This document shows positions 59,405 through 64,000 of a stretch of DNA of 64,000 nucleotides, piece after piece; position 1 is the stretch's first letter; each line of letters starts with the position of its first letter. The stretch spans positions 2,914,001-2,978,000 of the forward strand of contig JAGTXZ010000020.1 of the NCBI GenBank assembly GCA_018398575.1, in the 5' to 3' direction. Source of the stretch: Ampelomyces quisqualis (Eukaryota > Ascomycota > Dothideomycetes > Pleosporales > Phaeosphaeriaceae). The position numbers and the translations under genes were made by a program. The notes under the pieces are model-generated. The model saw only the letters and a list, made by a program, of their open reading frames with translations, did no database searches and was not told where the DNA came from.

Positions 59405-62400
59405 TTATGAAGCACTCTTCACACACTCCGCCACCGCACTCCATCCAACTCCACACCACGGTGCCAACACAACCGCCCTCTGAGCATCCCCCACATGCCC
59501 AGTCGCCGCCAACGCACCTGCCAGCCCTATCGCATCCAGCGACCCATTTGGCAGCGCATTTCTCCTCGCAGTCTCCTTCGCAAGCGTGCTAGCATATATA
59601 TCGCCGCCAGCAGCATCAGCCAATTCAGACCAACCAGTGTGCTTCCACGGCGCAAGCATGATGCTGCGACGAGCTTCGTCAAGTTCTTGTGCCTCGCCAC
59701 CCAGAGAGACCGATATAGCTTCGATGACCTTCTCGACGCGCGCGAGTTGCTGGTCGGACAGGTCTTTCCTCGTGCGCAAACGCTCTAGGTCGTCTCTGAT
59801 GGCTTCCATGGTTTCGAGATCGTCGTCGAGAACGGTCATTGCTCCGATCAGTGTTAGAAGACCGACGTGCCCCTCGTGCTTTTCAACGGCTGTGAAGAGT
59901 TGGTCGCGCGCTACTTGCTTTTCGTTTTCGCCGCCTTTGGCCCAGAGCACTTCGGCGAGTAGGCAGATGATGTCAGGATTCGAGCCTGTTGCTTCGAGAG
60001 ATGTGCGGAAGTAGGGTATGGCGGCATCGAGAGCGCCATTGAAGAAATGAGCAAGGCCTGCTGTCAGGCGTGCTGACAATTGAGTCTTTGCAAGTTGTTC
60101 GGCTGACAGAGACGCCTGGCTCGCGTTCATGACGACCTCGGAGAGCAAGTCTAGCGCTGTTTCTGCTTGCTCGACGGCAGCTTCGGTCGATTCTGTTGCT
60201 AGAAGATTGCGCGCTAGGTCTGTCTTTGCCTGAGCTACTCGCGCCAGTGATTCTGCCGACTCGGACTTTTCGTATTCCTGCTCGACCGCCTCGCTGACGG
60301 ATTGCAGCGCTTTCGTGGCTGCATCGTAGTTACCCACTCTCTCCAAGAATAACGCGGCCAAGTGTTTATGCGAGATGTCACCCGGCACCTGGAAGATGAG
60401 CTGCTGAAGGGCAAACAGTGGCTGGATCAGATTGGTGATATCGCTACTGGTAGACGATGAGGAGATCAAAAAGTCGAAGGTTGAAACTGCATACTGCCGC
60501 TTAGTGAGGAAAAGGGAAGACTCGGCAAGCTCGAACGCGTGGGTGAAATGCGAAAGAGCTTCGTTGGCATCACCGAACAACAGCGCAACTAGGCCTTCGC
60601 CAACCCAAGCGAGCGAATAATCAGGATCCTGTGACTGCGCTCGCGAGAAAGCCTGGTGGGCCAATTCCGTGTCATTTTGTAGCAGATAGAGCGCACCCAG
60701 ATTAGTCCATGTGTGTACACTTCTGTCGTTGAGATGCAAAGACCGAACAAAGGCATGTTGTGCGACCTTTGGGTTCAAGGTGGTCGTAATCACTCCGAGT
60801 GAATTCCAGAATTCGGAGTTTCCAGCTTCAAGCCCAATCGCTTGATGAAAGCACTTCATTGCAGCCCGGAGGAATTTCGTTATTTGTCCCTCGCCATTGC
60901 TCTCTTGCTCCAAACAGACGTGCGCTCGGTACTCCGTCCAGCCAAGGTTGTACCATGCGACGGCTTGAGCATGCTTGTCGTGCGCGCAGCTTGCAATCGC
61001 TCGTTTTTGAGCAAGTATAGCAGCCTTCAGTGTTCGAGTGAGCATCGCATCTCCTTCATCCTTGAGCGAAGCTAGAGCACTGCTTCCGACGTGATCGATA
61101 TCTGTGAATGCATCGAAATCGACACCAATGTCAGACTTGCTTCTGAGCAATTCATCCACATCATCAACAGGAAACTCAGCGAGCCGCTCCTGGACCCAGC
61201 TGAACAGGCTGCATGCATCGCCAACCGCTTTCCATAGGTTGAATCCGTCGGGCTTGTACTCGGTAATGGTGGCTGCGACCTCGAGTCCACGGATAGCACT
61301 ATCGATGGCTTCGCCAAAGAAACCAGTCTCGACACAGTGCCAGCCCTTTTCCACCAATGTCTGGAGTAATGCGATAGATACGCCGAACTCCTTCGGTCGA
61401 GCTGCAAGAACCGCTTCGTAGCCTGAAAGTGCCTTATCAAACTCGCTTAATTCGCGGTTGACGTTCGCCAGCATGTATTTTGTGAACCAGCTCTCATAAT
61501 CCGACCGCTTCTTCAGCATACCGTCGGTAGGGTCTTCCGCATAGTTGAAGGCACGCGATGCGGAGTTATATCGTCCTGAGTTGTGGTAACTCTCTCCCAA
61601 CCCGACGTAAGAGTAGTAGTCGTCGGGGCTGATGCGAAGTGCCGAAAGGAACGAAACGATGCTTTTCTGGTACTCTTGTTTGTTCATCTGCACCACGCCA
61701 AGAGCTGAGTAGGGCCAACTAACACCCTTCCTCTTTGATCCGGGCACTTGACGAGCTCTGCCTGAATCAACAACACGCTGTGAGACTACCTCGACGATTT
61801 CCCATTCGCCTTGATTGGCAAATAGGCGCGCTAGACGCTCTGCCGCGACAATTTCGGACGGTGAAAGCTCGAATGCTTTCTGGAAACACTGGCGAGCTCG
61901 CTTACGATCCTTGTTGTAGTCCTCGTAAAAAATCCCAAGCTTGGTGTAAGGTGGTGCGTAATTTGGGTTTGCTTTGATCGCAGCGAAGAATTTCGCATAT
62001 GCTCCGCGTTTATCTTGCCGTGCAGCCTTGGAGGGATCGAGCTCCCATGTACAGACACCGATCCTATACAGTGTCTGTGCGCGAAGCTCCCGACCACGCT
62101 GCGTTGAAGCGTCTAGCTGAGGATACTCGAGATAGTCTTGTAGCCTTTCAAGACCAGTCTTATAGTCGCCAGCAAGCGCCTGACACCACGCTGACTCGGC
62201 GCCGATGCGTCCGTTCGCCTGATCTTGCTTCAGAGCTTTCTCAAGGAAGTCGTGCGCTTGCTCGTACTCTTCTTCTTCCTCCAGAACCAACCCAATACCA
62301 ATCAAGGCTGCCGTGAACTGCGGCTTGCGCTCAAGGATTGATTGAAAGATGTTCTTAGCCTCCAAGTGGTTCCTGGGCGCTTGGTAGTAGACCAGGGCAG

Positions 62401-62947
62401 TGGCGAGAGTACTACTGAGCGCGTCTCGGGTTTGTTGGAAGGAGAGATCAGTCTTCTTCGCTTCAGCTGCTGCATACTTTAGGCCTTTTCGAGTCGTTTC
62501 CACTGCACTTTCATACTCTTCCACGAACAAGTAAAAGTCACCAAGCAAGCAATGTGCGAGGGCGGAGTGCTTTGCTTCTTGAATGCCTTCCTACATCAAA
62601 GTCAGTGGCTCGTCCCTGTGAAGAAGCTATGCTTTTTAGCTACTGACAGTCATCAAAACCAAGCAATCTTCCTGTGTAAGCGGCTCATTGTCATCTAGAG
62701 CTACCCCGCCTTCGCTGAGGTCCGGCGCATCCTTCGGCTTGTCCCTGAGCGGATGCGGTGAAATGCCACTACTTAGGTATCCTGTGACGACTTTGGACAA
62801 GCCCTCGTTTGGAAACAGCTCGACGTATTGCCGCAGGTCAGATATTGGAAGGTTGAGTAGATCGTGGGCGCTGTCCGCGTGGGACGCCATGACTCCTCGA
62901 AGCACTGGGCTCGACTCCCAGCTACGTGTACAGAACTCCTGGATGTG
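59405..62947 (-). CDS. SKI3: SKI3 C-terminal piece (TPR superkiller protein), lacking its N-terminus
   Basis: Ski3 is the TPR scaffold of the cytosolic Ski complex that feeds mRNA to the exosome. This piece has exon 62947-62648, a 57-bp intron (62647-62591, GTCAGT/TAG) and exon 62590-59405, about 1160 residues in all. It begins inside the protein, with NLPISDLRQYVELFPNEGLSKVV, followed by LTQEDCLVLMT and, after the intron, EGIQEAKHSALAH, all familiar from the middle of fungal Ski3. It then runs through many TPRs to the normal C-terminus. An intron acceptor (TATTTCAG) precedes 62947, but no Ski3-like exon lies upstream on this strand. The missing first 250-300 residues are found on the other strand from 63196. 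See the finding on the split gene. Confidence 0.85.
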
Positions 62948-63195
62948 CTGAAATACAGAGAAGCACACAGGAAATGAATTGGGCGGGGGTGAGCGAAGTT
63001 AGGCCGAGAATGGTTGACGTTGTTGGTTCTTTTCGTAGGGCTGAACTCAGGAACCGCGCTAGCCCACGTCATCGCTTGCACTTGGATGGCATTATTGTGC
63101 CTGTACCCCTCCAAACGTCGAGACCGCCCTTGATGGCGCATTCATAACCCAGACGTGCGCTGTAGTTGCGGCTTTGGTAGTTCCAAAAGGTCGCC
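62948..63195. other. Short spacer between the two SKI3 pieces
   Basis: 248 bp. On the minus strand its end is an intron acceptor for the C-terminal piece; on the + strand it would be promoter and leader for the N-terminal piece. A rearrangement junction probably lies here. Confidence 0.5.
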
Positions 63196-64000
63196 ATGTC
63201 GGCCAAATCGGCACTGAAGGCTGCAAAAAGTGCCATTGACGCAAAGAAGTGGGATGACGCGAAGGAGCAAGCAAACACGGCGCTGGAGAAGGATTCCAGC
63301 AACTACTTCGCCAAGCTGTTCCTTGGACGCGCCAACGATGGCTTGGGCAGATTTGACGAGGCAGCGCAAGCATACAACGACGCGACCACGCTCAAACCCG
63401 AGGACACGCAGGCATGGCTCGGCTTGCGGGGACTCTACGAAGGCTTGGGCTCTTCGAAAGTCGAGGAAAACACGCAGGTCGGACTGAAGCTAGCCGAGCT
63501 ATATATGGATGTGTATGTAGCCAAGCCAGCCTTCATATTTGATGTGGCGAAGAAGGTGGCTGACTAAGACAGCGACGACGCGCACCGCTGTCAATCCGCC
63601 ATCGACAAACTCGTCGACCACGCGCGCAAACACGGCACAAAGACCCAATACGCCAACGCTCTAGCCACCCAGCTTCCGTCCTCACCCGTGTACTCCTATC
63701 TCCAAGGGCGCCTCCCCGTCCCATCTGCAACATACACGCGCATCGCCGAGATCCACGAGACTGAGGAAGTCCAGACCATCAAGCGCCTGATCGACGAGCG
63801 GCGACTACGCCTTGGCGCCACCCTTGACACGACCACAAGTTCGGTGAAGAACGAGGTCTATGCGCAGAGTCCGCTGGAGGGGATATACGAGGAGATTGTC
63901 AACTGGACCAGCGACGACGAAGAACGCAGGGAGTACGAGGAGAAGCTGTTGCAGCGGGCGTATGAGACACTGCTTGTGCTGCCGACAGGCGAGAAGGCAG
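63196..64000 (+). CDS. SKI3: SKI3 N-terminal piece (runs off window)
   Basis: Starts MSAKSALKAAKSAIDAKKWD at 63196 (CGCCATGTC), the standard N-terminus of fungal Ski3, and continues through two TPR units. An in-frame TAA at 63565-63567 is removed by a 60-bp intron (63513-63572: donor GTATGT, branch CTGAC at 63560, acceptor ACAG). Splicing restores LYMD-VDDAHRCQSAIDKLVDHARK, a conserved Ski3 stretch. It then reads to LLVLPTGEKA at the window end, 248 residues. This is about where the minus-strand piece picks up the homology, so the two pieces are complementary rather than overlapping copies. Whether the + frame continues into a full C-terminus beyond 64000 cannot be seen. Confidence 0.85.

Noticed and set aside
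63565..63567. Premature TAA stop in the SKI3 N-terminal piece
   Set aside because: It lies inside a 60-bp intron with good donor, branch point and acceptor; splicing restores conserved sequence.

Overview
The window is nuclear DNA of a filamentous ascomycete. The evidence is many 50-75 bp introns with GTRNGT-type donors and CTRAC branch points, a large modular fungal polyketide synthase, and orthologues of conserved fungal genes (RSC1/2-type bromodomain-BAH protein, OTU1, SKI3). The sharply bounded AT-rich block of mutated retrotransposons looks like repeat-induced point mutation (RIP), as in Dothideomycetes/Pleosporales with AT-rich isochores. The class is an inference; no species is claimed.

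Layout. (1) 1-7094: 3' part of a highly reducing polyketide synthase gene, + strand (KS end, AT, DH, C-methyltransferase, ER, KR, ACP; no release domain). (2) 7.1-42.5 kb: about 35 kb of AT-rich DNA with no open frame of 60 codons or more on either strand. It can be resolved into a nest of LTR retrotransposons: two copies of a 187-bp-LTR Gypsy family (A on +, B on -), two copies of a 207-bp-LTR Copia family (C1, C2, both -), and two copies of a 300-bp-LTR Gypsy family (D1 truncated on -, D2 on +). A sits in D1, C1 sits in D2, and B sits in C1. Differences between paired LTRs of A and of B are all transitions. (3) 42.5-44.7 kb: normal-composition intergenic DNA with a 611-bp TIR element flanked by TA. 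(4) 44.7-52.0 kb: secreted BBE-type flavin oxidase (+), BAHD/Tri101-like acyltransferase (-), class I sesquiterpene synthase (-) and P450 (+). (5) 52.4-64 kb: conserved genes: RSC1/2-like (-), OTU1-like deubiquitinase (+), DapA/HOGA-family aldolase (+), and SKI3 in two head-to-head pieces.

How the genes may work together. Terpene synthase, P450, flavin oxidase and acyltransferase form a compact terpenoid cluster. The PKS at the other side of the repeat block has no release domain, and the acyltransferase could in principle load its chain onto a terpene alcohol, so a polyketide-esterified sesquiterpenoid locus split by a transposon block is a reasonable but unproven reading.

The most unusual points are: SKI3 broken into an N-terminal piece on + and a complementary C-terminal piece on -; the fully dissectable nested repeat with internal empty-site controls; a 796-bp extra segment in A relative to B; and a conserved coding-like stretch antisense to pol in the D family.
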